Shown here: one piece after another, positions 38,034 through 46,692 of the stretch
How positions within the stretch are numbered: the first letter of the stretch is position 1
Layout: each line of letters starts with the position of its first letter
Source: Streptomyces sp. WAC08241
GTDB taxonomy: Bacteria; Actinomycetota; Actinomycetes; Streptomycetales; Streptomycetaceae
Reading direction: 5' to 3'
NCBI GenBank assembly: GCA_007858575.1
Contig: CP042279.1
Coordinates: 5,024,501-5,088,500 of the forward strand
Length of the DNA stretch: 64,000 nucleotides
Notes under the pieces: model-generated
Databases searched by the model: none
The model's input: only the letters and a program-made list of their open reading frames with translations
Told to the model about the DNA's origin: nothing
Position numbers and translations under genes: made by a program

Positions 38034-39271
38034 TCAGTGTCGGCGGGAGCGCCAGAGCAGGAACAGGGCCGACGCGACCGCCGCGCCCCGCAGGACCCAC
38101 GGCCAGGTCTCCGCGACCGCCGCGCCCATCGCCTCGCCGCCCGGGGTCACCGGGTCGCCCCAGCGGCCCTGGACGCGGCCCCACAGCCAGAGCGTCCCGG
38201 CGCCGGCGGCGAGGCCCGGGATCACCAGGACCGCGCCCTTGACCTCGGCGGGGGTCAGCCGGCGGGAGGCGTACGCGAGGAGCCAGCCCGCGGCGAGGGC
38301 GAGGAGCGAGCCGAAGACGGCGCCGCCGAGCAGGAGCAGCGCGGCGAGCAGGACGAAGGGGTTGGCGAGGCGGGGGCGGGCGGGGCCGCCTCGGCTTCCG
38401 GGACCGGTTCCGGGGCGGGCGCGGCCCTGCGCGGACGCAGGATCCGGGCGAGCACCCGGCGCTTCCCGGACGCGGGGCCTCGGCCTCCTCGTCCTCGTCC
38501 TCGTCCTCCTCCTCGGGGCGGGCGGCACGAAGAGGTCCGGGCGCTCGATCCCGCCGACGAAGCTGGGGACGGCGGCGTCCTCCGTCCGCCACCAGTCGGG
38601 CTCCCCGGACCCTCCGGGCCGTCGAAGACGCCCTTCTCCGTCCCGCCGTAGAACAGCGGACGGCCCGGGGCCGACACGCCGGGGCGGGGGCCGGGATTCC
38701 GGGCCCGGCGGGCCCGCCGGGGCGGGACGGGGCGGGCTGTTCGGGCGTCGGGGCCGGTGGCGCCGTCGCGGGGCGGCCGGCCGTCGCGGCCCGGCTGACC
38801 GTCACGGCCCGTCCGGCCGTCACCGCCCGACCGGCCATCACGGCCCGACCGGCCATCACCGCCCGACCGGCCATCACCGCCCGACCGGCCATCACCGCCC
38901 GACCGGCTGCCCGCCGGGGCCTCCCCGGCCTTCCCGTACGGCCCTTCCTCCCCGTACGGGAAGGGCTTCCCGGCTCCGGGTCGCCGGGCCGCCCGCCCCG
39001 CGCGGCCACAGCACCGGGCCCCGGGCCGGGTCCTCGGTGCCGTCCGGCGCCCCCGCGCGGTCCACGACCTCGTCCGGGGTGCCCAGGGCGCCGAGGATGC
39101 CCCGTACCGCCGCGGGGGTCTCTCGCCCTGGGTGGCGCGCCGGCGGTCGATCTCGTTCCGGAGCGTCGACACGAGCCGCGCGCGGTCGCTCGCCGGCAGG
39201 TGGCGCTGCTGGGCCAGGTCGCCGACCCGGCTCAAGTAGTCGTAGACCAACTGGTCGCTCTCGATGCCCAC
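38034..39271 (-). CDS. Membrane protein with Gly-X-Y repeats
   Basis: About 410 residues over several frames. The N-terminal ~55 residues (GIESDQLVYDYLSRVGDLAQ, ARLVSTLRNEIDRRRATQ) form a soluble helical domain seen in streptomycete membrane proteins. A central disordered region contains (GGDGRS)n-type Gly-X-Y repeats, then YGGTEKGVFDG and DWWRTEDAAVPSFVGGIE. The C-terminus has membrane helices: LANPFVLLAALLLLGGAVFG, LLALAAGWLLAYASRR, GAVLVIPGLAAGAGTLWLWG and WVLRGAAVASALFLLW. Frame changes near 39125, 39000, 38605, 38465 and 38390. GTG 39271 follows GGAGGG closely. Function unknown. Confidence 0.7.
38795..38902. repeat. Six 18-nt direct repeats encoding GGDGRS
   Basis: 18-nt units in register (exact or 1-3 mismatches) from 38795 to 38902; units at 38849, 38867 and 38885 are identical. 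On the minus strand each encodes a hexapeptide of two Gly-X-Y triplets. No spacers, so not a CRISPR. Confidence 0.9.
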
Positions 39272-39329
39272 GGTGCCCTCCACGGCCGGTTCGCCCGGTA
39301 CGGCCCGACGTTAGCGCCTGCGCAGCGGT

Positions 39330-39335
39330 TAACGT
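39330..39335 (+). promoter_or_regulatory. -10 element for leaderless helicase-C gene
   Basis: TAACGT, ending 7 nt before ATG 39343, in the gap between divergent genes. Confidence 0.5.
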
Positions 39336-39342
39336 GGTCCGG

Positions 39343-41899
39343 ATGGGGATCGGCGAGCTCGACCGGGAGGCGCACGTGGCCGAGGGGACTGGCGCCGGCG
39401 CGGCGCCCCGCACGCTCGCGGAGGCGCTCCGCGCGCGGGGCGACGAGGGGCTCGCCGCGCTGCTGCGCGCCCGCCCGGACCTGCTGAACCCCGTGCCGAA
39501 CGACCTGACGCAGCTCGCGACCCGCGCCGGGACGCGGGGCTCGGTGGTGCGGGCCCTGGAGCGGCTCGACCGGTTCGCGCTCCAGACGGCCGAGGCGCTC
39601 GCCGTCGCCCCGGACCCGGCCCCGTACCCCGTGCTCTCGCCCTGCTCACCGGCGACGAGGGCGATCCGGTGATCGGGGCGGCTTTGCCGGGCGCGGTGGC
39701 GCTGCTGCGCGAACAGGCGCTGGTGTGGGGCGAGGACGACCGGCTGCGGCTCGTGCGGACCGCGCGCGAGCTGCTCTCGCCGTCGCCGCAGCACCCCTCG
39801 CCCACCGGGCTCGGGCCGACGGTCGCCGAGGCGACGTCGGGGATGTCGCCGGGCCGGGTGCAGGAGATCATCGCGACGGCCGGGCTCGCCGCGACGCACG
39901 ACCCGGTGTCGGCGGTGGCGGCCCTGACCGGGCTCTTCACCGACCGGGCCCGGATGGGCGCGCTCCTCGACGAGGCGCCGCCGGAGGCGCTGGCGGTCCT
40001 GGACCGGCTCGTGTGGGGGCCGCCGTACGGCGAGGTGACGGCGAACCCGGCCCCGCCGGTGCGCTGGCTGCGCGACCGGGGTCTGCTGCTCCCGGTGTCG
40101 GCGCGGACGATGGTGCTGCCGCGCGAGGTGGCGCTGCACCTGCGGGGCGGGCGGGCGCACCGGGCGCCGGAGCCGGTGGCGCCGGAGGTCGGCGTCCTGC
40201 GCGACCACCGTCCCCAGGTGGTGGACAGCGCGGCGGCCGGGCAGGCGTACACGGCGCTGGCGACCGTCGAGGAGCTGCTGAAGTCCTGGGACAGGGGGCC
40301 CGCAGGTGCTGCGGGCGGGTGGGCTCTCCGTACGGGACCTGCGGCGGACCGCCGTCGCCCTGGACGTGACGGAGCAGGTCGCCGCCTTCTGGCTGGAGCT
40401 CTGCCACGGGGCGGGGCTGCTCGCCTCGGACGGGGAGGCGGACGAGCGGTACGCGCCGACGCCCGCCTACGACGACTGGCTGGACCTGCCGCCCGCCGAG
40501 CGCTGGGCCCGGCTCGTCACGCCCTGGCTGGCCTCGACCCGCACGCCGGGCCTGGTCGGCGGCCAGGACGCGAAGGGGCGCGCGCTCGGCGCTCGGCCCG
40601 GACCTGGACCGGGCGGCCGCGCCCGAGGTGCGGCACCGGGTCCTCGGCCTCCTGGCGACGCTTCCGCCGGGCGCGGCGGCCGATCCGGAGACGCTGTTCG
40701 CGCGGCTGCGGTGGGAGCGGCCGTTGCGGGGCGGGTCCTCCACCGGTCCCGCCGCCCCCGCCGCGGAGAGCACCGACTCCGGTCCCGCCCGCCCCGACGA
40801 CCTGCGGTCCCGGCTCGCGCGCTGGACGCTCGCGGAGGCCGAGCTGCTCGGACTCACCGGCCGGGGCGCCCTGTCGGCCCCGGCGCGGGCGCTGCTCAAC
40901 CTGCCGCTGGCCGAGGCCGCGTCGCCCGCCGACGAGGGCGGCGGCGTCGAGGAGTCGGTGGCCGCCGAGCGGGCGGCGACGCTGCTCGCGCCGCTGCTGC
41001 CGGAGGCCGTCGACCACGTCCTGCTCCAGGCCGACCTGACGGCGGTCGCGCCCGGGCCGCTGCGGCGGCCCCTGGCGGATGCGCTCGCCGTCCTCGCGGA
41101 CGTGGAGTCGAAGGGTGGCGCGACGGTGTACCGGTTCACGCCCGGTTCCGTACGGCGGGCGCTCGACTCCGGTCTGGCCGCGTCCGACCTGCACGCGTTC
41201 CTCGCCGCGCACTCCCGCACGCCGGTGCCGCAGCCGCTCGCGTACCTGGTGGACGACGTGGCCCGGCGCCACGGGCACCTGCGGGTGGGGGCGGCGTCCG
41301 CGTACGTGCGCTGCGACGACGACACCGTCCTCGGCGAGATCCTGGCCGACCGGCGCTCCGCCGCCCTGGCCTGCGGCGCCTGGCGCCGACGGTCCTCGCC
41401 GCGCAGGCGGACCCGGCGTCGCTGCTCGACGGGCTGCGGGCGATGGGGTACGCCCCGGCGGCCGAGTCGGCGGAGGGGGACGTCCTGATCACGCGCGCCG
41501 ACGCGTACCGCACGCCCGCGCGTACGGCCCCGTTCCCGTCCCGGACGGGCTGCCCGCCCCGACGCCACCCTCCTGGGCGCGGCGGTGAAGGCGATCCGGG
41601 CGGGTGACCGGGCGGCGACGGCGGTCCGCAGGGAGCCGGCGGCCCCGGCACCGGCCGGGTCGCTCCCGCGCACCTCGTCCGCCGAGACCCTGGCGACCGT
41701 CCAGGCGGCCGCGATGACCGGCTCGGCGGTCTGGATCGGCTACGTGAACGCGGACGGCGCGGCGAGCCAGCGCGTGATCGCCCCGGTCCGCGTGGAGGGC
41801 GGCTTCGTGACGGGGTACGACCACACGGCCGACGAGATGCGCACGTATCCGCTGCACCGGATCACGGGGGTGGCGGAGCTGGCGGACGACCAGGTGTGA
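39343..41899 (+). CDS. Helicase C-terminal/WYL domain protein
   Basis: About 850 residues. It corresponds to proteins annotated as helicase C-terminal domain-containing (helicase_C_3) that sit next to XPB-like helicases in actinobacteria. Recognisable blocks are LAEALRARGDEGLAALLRAR, VAALTGLFTDRARMGALLDE, LSVRDLRRTAVALDVTEQVA and, at the C-terminus, a WYL-like domain (VWIGYVNADGAASQRVIAPV, RTYPLHRITGVAEL). WYL domains bind nucleic-acid ligands. It lacks Walker A and DEAD motifs, so it is not itself a helicase motor. Frame changes near 39645, 40300, 40590, 41385 and 41545. It probably works with the following helicase. Confidence 0.82.
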
Positions 41900-41926
41900 C
41901 GGGGCCGACGGCCCGGGGCTCCGCTC

Positions 41927-42028
41927 TCAGCGGCGCGGGGCCACCAGGGCGCCGGGGTCGAGCTTCAGCGGGAACGGCGCCTTCTCCATCGTCCAAGGCC
42001 CGTCACGCGGATCGTGAGCCACGCTCAT
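41927..42028 (-). CDS. Possible 33-aa peptide between the helicase genes
   Basis: ATG 42028 opens MSVAHDPRDGPWTMEKAPFP and continues LKLDPGALVAPRR to a TGA. A GGAGG lies 9 nt upstream. The composition is not that of a random GC-rich frame. It lies opposite the two helicase genes, in their intergenic gap. No family recognised, so it could be a chance ORF. Confidence 0.35.
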   Translation of the reverse strand: MSVAHDPRDGPWTMEKAPFPLKLDPGALVAPRR

Positions 42029-42154
42029 CTCCCGCCGCCTCCCCGCGCGGAAACCGGTCCCCCGGTGCGGCAGCCCCTGCCGACAACGGCCCCGGATCAG
42101 GCAGACTGGAGGATTGGCCGTCGTCGGAGCGGCCCGGGAAGGATCTGATCGCGC

Positions 42155-43795
42155 GTGAACGGACCACTGATCGTCCAGAGCGACAAGACGCTGCTCCTGG
42201 AGGTCGACCACGAGCTGGCCGAGGCGTGCCGCCGGGCCATCGCGCCCTTCGCGGAGCTGGAGCGGGCGCCGGAGCACATCCACACGTACCGGGTGACGCC
42301 GCTCGGGCTGTGGAACGCGCGGGCCGCCGGGCACGACGCCGAGCAGGTCGTGGACGCGCTCGTGGAGTACTCGCGCTACCCCGTGCCGCACGCGCTGCTC
42401 GTGGACGTCGCCGAGACGATGGACCGGTACGGGCGGCTCACGCTCTCCAAGCACCCCGTGCACGGGCTCGTGCTGACCACCACCGACCGGCCCGTCCTGG
42501 AGGAGATCCTCCGGTCGAAGAAGGTGCAGCCGCTCGTCGGGGAGCGGATCGACCCGGACACCGTGGCCGTGCACCCCTCCGAGCGCGGGCAGATCAAGCA
42601 GACCCTGCTGAAGCTGGGCTGGCCGGCCGAGGACCTCGCCGGGTACGTGGACGGGGAGGCGCACCGGATCGACCTCGCCGAGGACGGCTGGAGCCTGCGG
42701 CCGTACCAGAAGCAGGCCGTGGAGGGCTTCTGGCACGGCGGCTCCGGCGTCGTCGTGCTGCTCTGCGGCGCCGGCAAGACCCTGGTCGGTGCCGGCGCGA
42801 TGGCCGAGGCGAAGGCGACCACGCTGATCCTGGTGACCAACACCGTCTCCGCCCGCCAGTGGAAGCACGAGCTGGTGAAGCGGACCTCGCTGACCGAGGA
42901 CGAGATCGGCGAGTACTCCGGGACGAAGAAGGAGATCCGGCCCGTCACCATCGCCACCTACCAGGTGCTGACCACCCGCCGGAAGGGCGTCTATCCGCAC
43001 CTGGAGCTGTTCGACTCCCGCGACTGGGGCCTCATCGTCTACGACGAGGTGCACCTGCTGCCCGCGCCCGTCTTCAAGTTCACCGCCGACCTCCAGGCCC
43101 GCCGCCGCCTCGGCCTCACCGCGACCCTCGTGCGCGAGGACGGGCGCGAGTCGGACGTGTTCTCGCTGATCGGGCCGAAGCGGTTCGACGCGCCGTGGAA
43201 GGAGATCGAGGCGCAGGGGTACATCGCGCCCGCCGACTGCGTCGAGGTCCGGGTCAACCTCACCGACTCGGAGCGGCTCGCGTACGCGACGGCCGAGCCG
43301 GAGGAGAAGTACCGCTTCTGCGCGACGACGGCGACGAAGCGGAAGGTGACGGAGGCGCTGGTGAAGAAGTTCGCCGGGCAGCAGATCCTCGTCATCGGGC
43401 AGTACATCGACCAGTTGGACGAGCTGGGCGAGCACCTGGACGCGCCGGTCATCAAGGGCGAGACGTCGAACAAGGAGCGGGAGCGGCTCTTCGACGCGTT
43501 CCGCACCGGCGAGATCAGCGTGCTCGTCGTCTCGAAGGTCGCGAACTTCTCGATCGACCTGCCCGAGGCCACGGTCGCCATCCAGGTCTCCGGCACCTTC
43601 GGATCCCGGCAGGAGGAGGCCCAGCGCCTGGGCCGCGTGCTGCGGCCGAAGGCCGACGGGCACCAGGCGCACTTCTACTCGGTGGTCGCCCGGGACACCA
43701 TCGACCAGGACTTCGCGGCGCACCGGCAGCGGTTCCTGGCGGAGCAGGGGTACGCGTACCGGATCGTGGACGCGGACGAGTTGCTGGCCCCGTAG
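42155..43795 (+). CDS. XPB-like DNA repair helicase
   Basis: 546 residues, one of the few long genes here without a frame change. Walker A is LLCGAGKTLVGAGAMAEA near residue 205 (most homologues have LPCGAGKT), Walker B YDEVHLLPA near 297, motif III LGLTATLVREDGRE and motif VI QEEAQRLGRVLRP. The N-terminal damage-recognition-like domain (PLIVQSDKTLLLEVDHE) is of the bacterial XPB type. It unwinds DNA 3' to 5' in an ATP-dependent way and is presumed to act in repair. GTG 42155 follows GGGAAGG. It lies directly after the helicase-C/WYL gene. Confidence 0.94.
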   Translation: MNGPLIVQSDKTLLLEVDHELAEACRRAIAPFAELERAPEHIHTYRVTPLGLWNARAAGHDAEQVVDALVEYSRYPVPHALLVDVAETMDRYGRLTLSKHPVHGLVLTTTDRPVLEEILRSKKVQPLVGERIDPDTVAVHPSERGQIKQTLLKLGWPAEDLAGYVDGEAHRIDLAEDGWSLRPYQKQAVEGFWHGGSGVVVLLCGAGKTLVGAGAMAEAKATTLILVTNTVSARQWKHELVKRTSLTEDEIGEYSGTKKEIRPVTIATYQVLTTRRKGVYPHLELFDSRDWGLIVYDEVHLLPAPVFKFTADLQARRRLGLTATLVREDGRESDVFSLIGPKRFDAPWKEIEAQGYIAPADCVEVRVNLTDSERLAYATAEPEEKYRFCATTATKRKVTEALVKKFAGQQILVIGQYIDQLDELGEHLDAPVIKGETSNKERERLFDAFRTGEISVLVVSKVANFSIDLPEATVAIQVSGTFGSRQEEAQRLGRVLRPKADGHQAHFYSVVARDTIDQDFAAHRQRFLAEQGYAYRIVDADELLAP

Positions 43796-43828
43796 GTCGT
43801 AGGGCCGCAAGCCGTAAGCCGTAAGGCA

Positions 43829-44501
43829 TCAAGGGCGTGCGGTGATCGTCTGCCAGCCCGCGTCCAGCAGGTCGAAGGTCCGGATCAGGGCCTCCCGGGT
43901 GTCGCCGTGGTCGTGGTCCTGGCCGTGGCCGTCGACGTGGGTCAGGGCGGCCCGGGGGCTTCGAGGGCGAAGTGGGCCAGGGCGGTGCACGCCGGGTCGT
44001 CCGGGGCGAGGCCGCTCTCCTCGGCGACGGCCCGGGCGAGGGCGGCGGTGTGCCGCAGCCACATGGCCTGGTGGTAGTCGCGCAGGGCGGGGTGGAGTCC
44101 ACCAGGCCGAGGAAGGCCGTGAAGCGGGGGTCCCCGCCGTCGGCGGCCCTGCGGTGGCGCAGGGCGTGTTCGCGCAGGGCCGCCGGGACGCTCTGTCCCG
44201 GGGCCGCTCGCGCACGGCGGCGATCAGGTGCGCCTCCAGGTCGGCCTCCTCGTCGAAGACGAGGGCCTCCTTGACCGGGAAGTGCTTGAACAGCGTGGTG
44301 GTCGACACGTCGGCCGCCTCCGCGATCTCGCGGATGCCCACGTCGTCGTAGCCGCGCTCCAGGAACAGACGCAGCGCGGCGTCGGCGATGGCCCGGCGGG
44401 TGGCGGCCTTCTTGCGTGCGCGGCGGCCGGGAGGGTCGGTGCCGGTGGGGCGCCGTCGGGTGCCGGTGCCGGTGCCGTGCTGGGGGTTCCGTGTCGGGCA
44501 T
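43829..44501 (-). CDS. TetR-family transcriptional regulator
   Basis: About 220 residues. The helix-turn-helix RRAIADAALRLFLERGYDDV then IREIAEAADVSTTTLFKHFP is classical TetR. The C-terminal ligand domain (AALREHALRHRRAADGGDPR, REALIRTFDLLDAGWQTITA) is variable as expected. Frame changes near 44475, 44200, 44100 and 43960; ATG 44501 is the likely start, reading MPDTE before the shift. Short direct repeats encode a Gly/Thr/Arg-rich linker near the N-terminus. It is divergent from the monooxygenase gene and probably represses it through the AT-rich dyad between them. Confidence 0.88.
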
Positions 44502-44533
44502 GCCGCCAGCCTATCCCCTCGGTTCACTCGATA

Positions 44534-44558
44534 CAAAAGTTGAGCTGTTGCACTTTTG
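44534..44558. promoter_or_regulatory. AT-rich dyad between tetR and the monooxygenase gene
   Basis: CAAAAGT (44534-44540) and ACTTTTG (44552-44558), perfect arms with an 11-nt spacer, in the divergent intergenic region. It is a typical TetR operator position, 33 bp before the regulator start. Confidence 0.6.
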
Positions 44559-44700
44559 AATCCGGCGTGCTCTTCTGGAGTCGGGGACGACGGACGATTC
44601 CGTCCCCCTCATCCCTCTTCCCTCACCCCTCCCGGCGGCGCGGCATCGCCATGCCCGTACGCCCCGCGAGCCCCGTACGCCCCACGAAGGGAGCACCACC

Positions 44701-45864
44701 ATGACCTCCCCCACCACCCCTGCCCCCGCATCGCCGTCATCGGCGCCGGCCCCGGCGGCCTGACCTGCGCCCGCGTCCTGCAACGGCACGGCATCGCCGT
44801 CACCGTGTACGACCACGAGGCCGGCCCCGACGCCCGCGACCAGGGCGGCACCCTCGACCTGCACGAGGACGACGGCCAGATCGCCCTGCGCGAGGCCGGG
44901 CTCCTCGACGACTTCCTCCGCCTCTCCCGTCCCGAGGGCAGGAGATGCGCCAGATGGACGCGAAGACGGGAGCGATCGGCTTCCACCACGTCCCCGGGGA
45001 CGGCGAACGCTTCAAGCCCGAGATCGACCGCGGCCTGCTGCGCGGCCTCCTCCTGGACTCGCTCGCACCCGGCACCGTGCGCTGGGGCCGCACCCTGCGC
45101 TCCGTCGAGGGCCCTGCCGGAGGCCCCGCCTGCTGCGCTTCGCCGACGGCACCGCCGTCGAGGCCGACTCGTCGTCGGCGCCGACGGCGCCTGGTCCCGG
45201 GTCCGCCGCGCCGTCTCCCCGGCCATCCCCCGGTACACCGGCGTCGCCTTCCTCGAAGCCTGGTTCCACGACGTCGACGAACGGCACCCCGAGGCCGCCG
45301 CGCTCGTCGGTCCGGGCAGCGCCGCCGCCGCCGACGGCGAGCGCGGCCTGTTCGCCCAGCGCAACGGCGGCGACCACATCCGCGTGTACGTCGTCCAGCG
45401 CGTCCCCGCCGACTGGATCGCCGCCGCCGGCCTGACCGTCCGGGACACCGACGCCCTCCGCGCCCTCCTCCTGGACCGCTTCCGCGACTGGTCGCCCGCC
45501 TGCGGCGGCTGCTCTCCGACAACGACGGCCCCTACGTCGACCGCCCCTCCACGCCCTGCCCGTCCCCCACGCCTGGGAGCACGATCCGTCCGTCACGCTG
45601 CTGGGGGACGCCGCGCACCTCATGCCCCCGCTCGGCGTCGGCGTCAACCTCGCCATGCTCGACGCCTGCGAACTCGCCCTCGCGCTCGCGCACCACGACA
45701 CGGTGGGCGACGCCGTCCGCGCCTACGAGAAGACGATGCTGCCCCGTTCCGCCGACATGCAGCGCCTCCTCGACGGCGCCGCCGAGGGACTGCTGTCCGA
45801 CGAGCCGCACGAGCCGGACGGGCCGTACGAGCCGGACGAGCCGGACGGGCCGGACGGGCTCTAG
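44701..45864 (+). CDS. FAD-dependent monooxygenase (TetX-like)
   Basis: About 388 residues. N-terminal Rossmann motif AVIGAGPGGLTCARVLQRHG, then LVVGADGAWSRVRRAVSP and the second FAD motif LLGDAAHLMPPLGVGVNLAM. The segment GTLDLHEDDGQIALREAGLL is typical of the TetX/TetX-like branch that hydroxylates tetracyclines or other aromatic substrates, but a general flavoprotein hydroxylase is equally likely. Frame changes near 44730, 44940, 45125, 45170, 45500 and 45550, all in G/C runs. The last 25 residues are an acidic repeat (EPDGPYEPDEPDGPDG). GAAGGAG precedes ATG 44701. Confidence 0.88.
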
Positions 45865-46168
45865 TCCAGGGCCGCGAGCACCGGGCCGGCGAACGCCAGG
45901 GCGTACTGGGCGGCGACGAGCGCGCTCCGGGGCACGGCGAGGGCCGCCGCGCCCGCGACGGCCCCGAGGCCAGGGCCCAGAAGCCGGCCACGAGGAACCC
46001 GCCGCCCACCCCGTCGCCCTCGACGGCGTCGACGAGCCCGAAGACGGCGGTGAGCACCAGGCACCCGGCGAGGAGGAGGAACCCGCAGAGCGCGAGGACA
46101 CGTAGCGCACGGGTGCTCGGGGCGGTGGGATCGGCGAGGTCGGTGGTGGTGTGCGTCGGCGTCGTCAT
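45861..46168 (-). CDS. Small membrane protein
   Basis: About 102 residues: a Thr-rich N-terminus (MTTPTHTTTDLADP), then hydrophobic helices VLALCGFLLLAGCLVLTAVF and GFLVAGFWALASG, and a final ALVAAQYALAFAGPVLAALD. One frame change near 45965 in a G/C run. It ends 4 nt inside the convergent monooxygenase gene. There is no family I can name; probably an integral membrane protein of three short helices. Confidence 0.6.
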
Positions 46169-46200
46169 GCCCCGATCCCATCAAGGGGCGCGGGGCCGCG

Positions 46201-46424
46201 TCAGGCGTCGCCGTACTCAGTCGGGCGAGATCGCGTACTCAGGCGGAGGCGCGTTCGGGGGCGTACTTCGGGCGGGGGTCCCGTACCCGCCTCCGGCGGG
46301 CCGTAGTCGCCGAGGAGGACGACGCCGGCCGCGGCGCCGCCGAAGGCGCGTATCGCGCGGAGGGCGAGGCCCACGCGGCGGAGGCGGGGACGGTGGTCAC
46401 GAGGGTGAAGGTCGTCGCGGACAT
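46201..46424 (-). CDS. Small hypothetical protein
   Basis: About 74 residues by merging frames: MSATTFTLVTTVP, then ALRAIRAFGGAAAGVVLLGD and TRSRPTEYGDA to TGA 46201. Frame changes near 46380 and 46285. The hydrophobic middle could be a membrane segment. It lies 32 nt after the start of the small membrane protein on the same strand and may be its operon partner. No family recognised. Confidence 0.4.
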
Positions 46425-46692
46425 GCTTCCATCATGGAATCCGGACATTACGAACACATCGGCCTGAGGTCCCGTCCGGGACGGATCGGGTGTCCGACGT
46501 GAGAGCGACCTCGTCCCCTACGGGATGGACCTTTTCCCGTACGGGGCGGATCCCGGCGAAATCCGTTCGCACCGCGCCCCGCCCAGGGTCTACACTCGCC
46601 AGCTTCCCCGCCTCCCCCGTGGAGAGCCGCCGCCCGGTCGGAAACCGGCGGCCACCTCGACGTGTCCGCGTATCCGCCCCGGAGGCTCCGCC

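Noticed and set aside
38795..38902. Direct repeats considered as a CRISPR array
   Set aside because: The 18-nt units abut with no spacers, and they encode an in-frame Gly-X-Y peptide inside a gene.
46425..46692. A specific rifamycin-associated element upstream of helR
   Set aside because: Several short palindromes are present but I could not assign one to a known element by eye.
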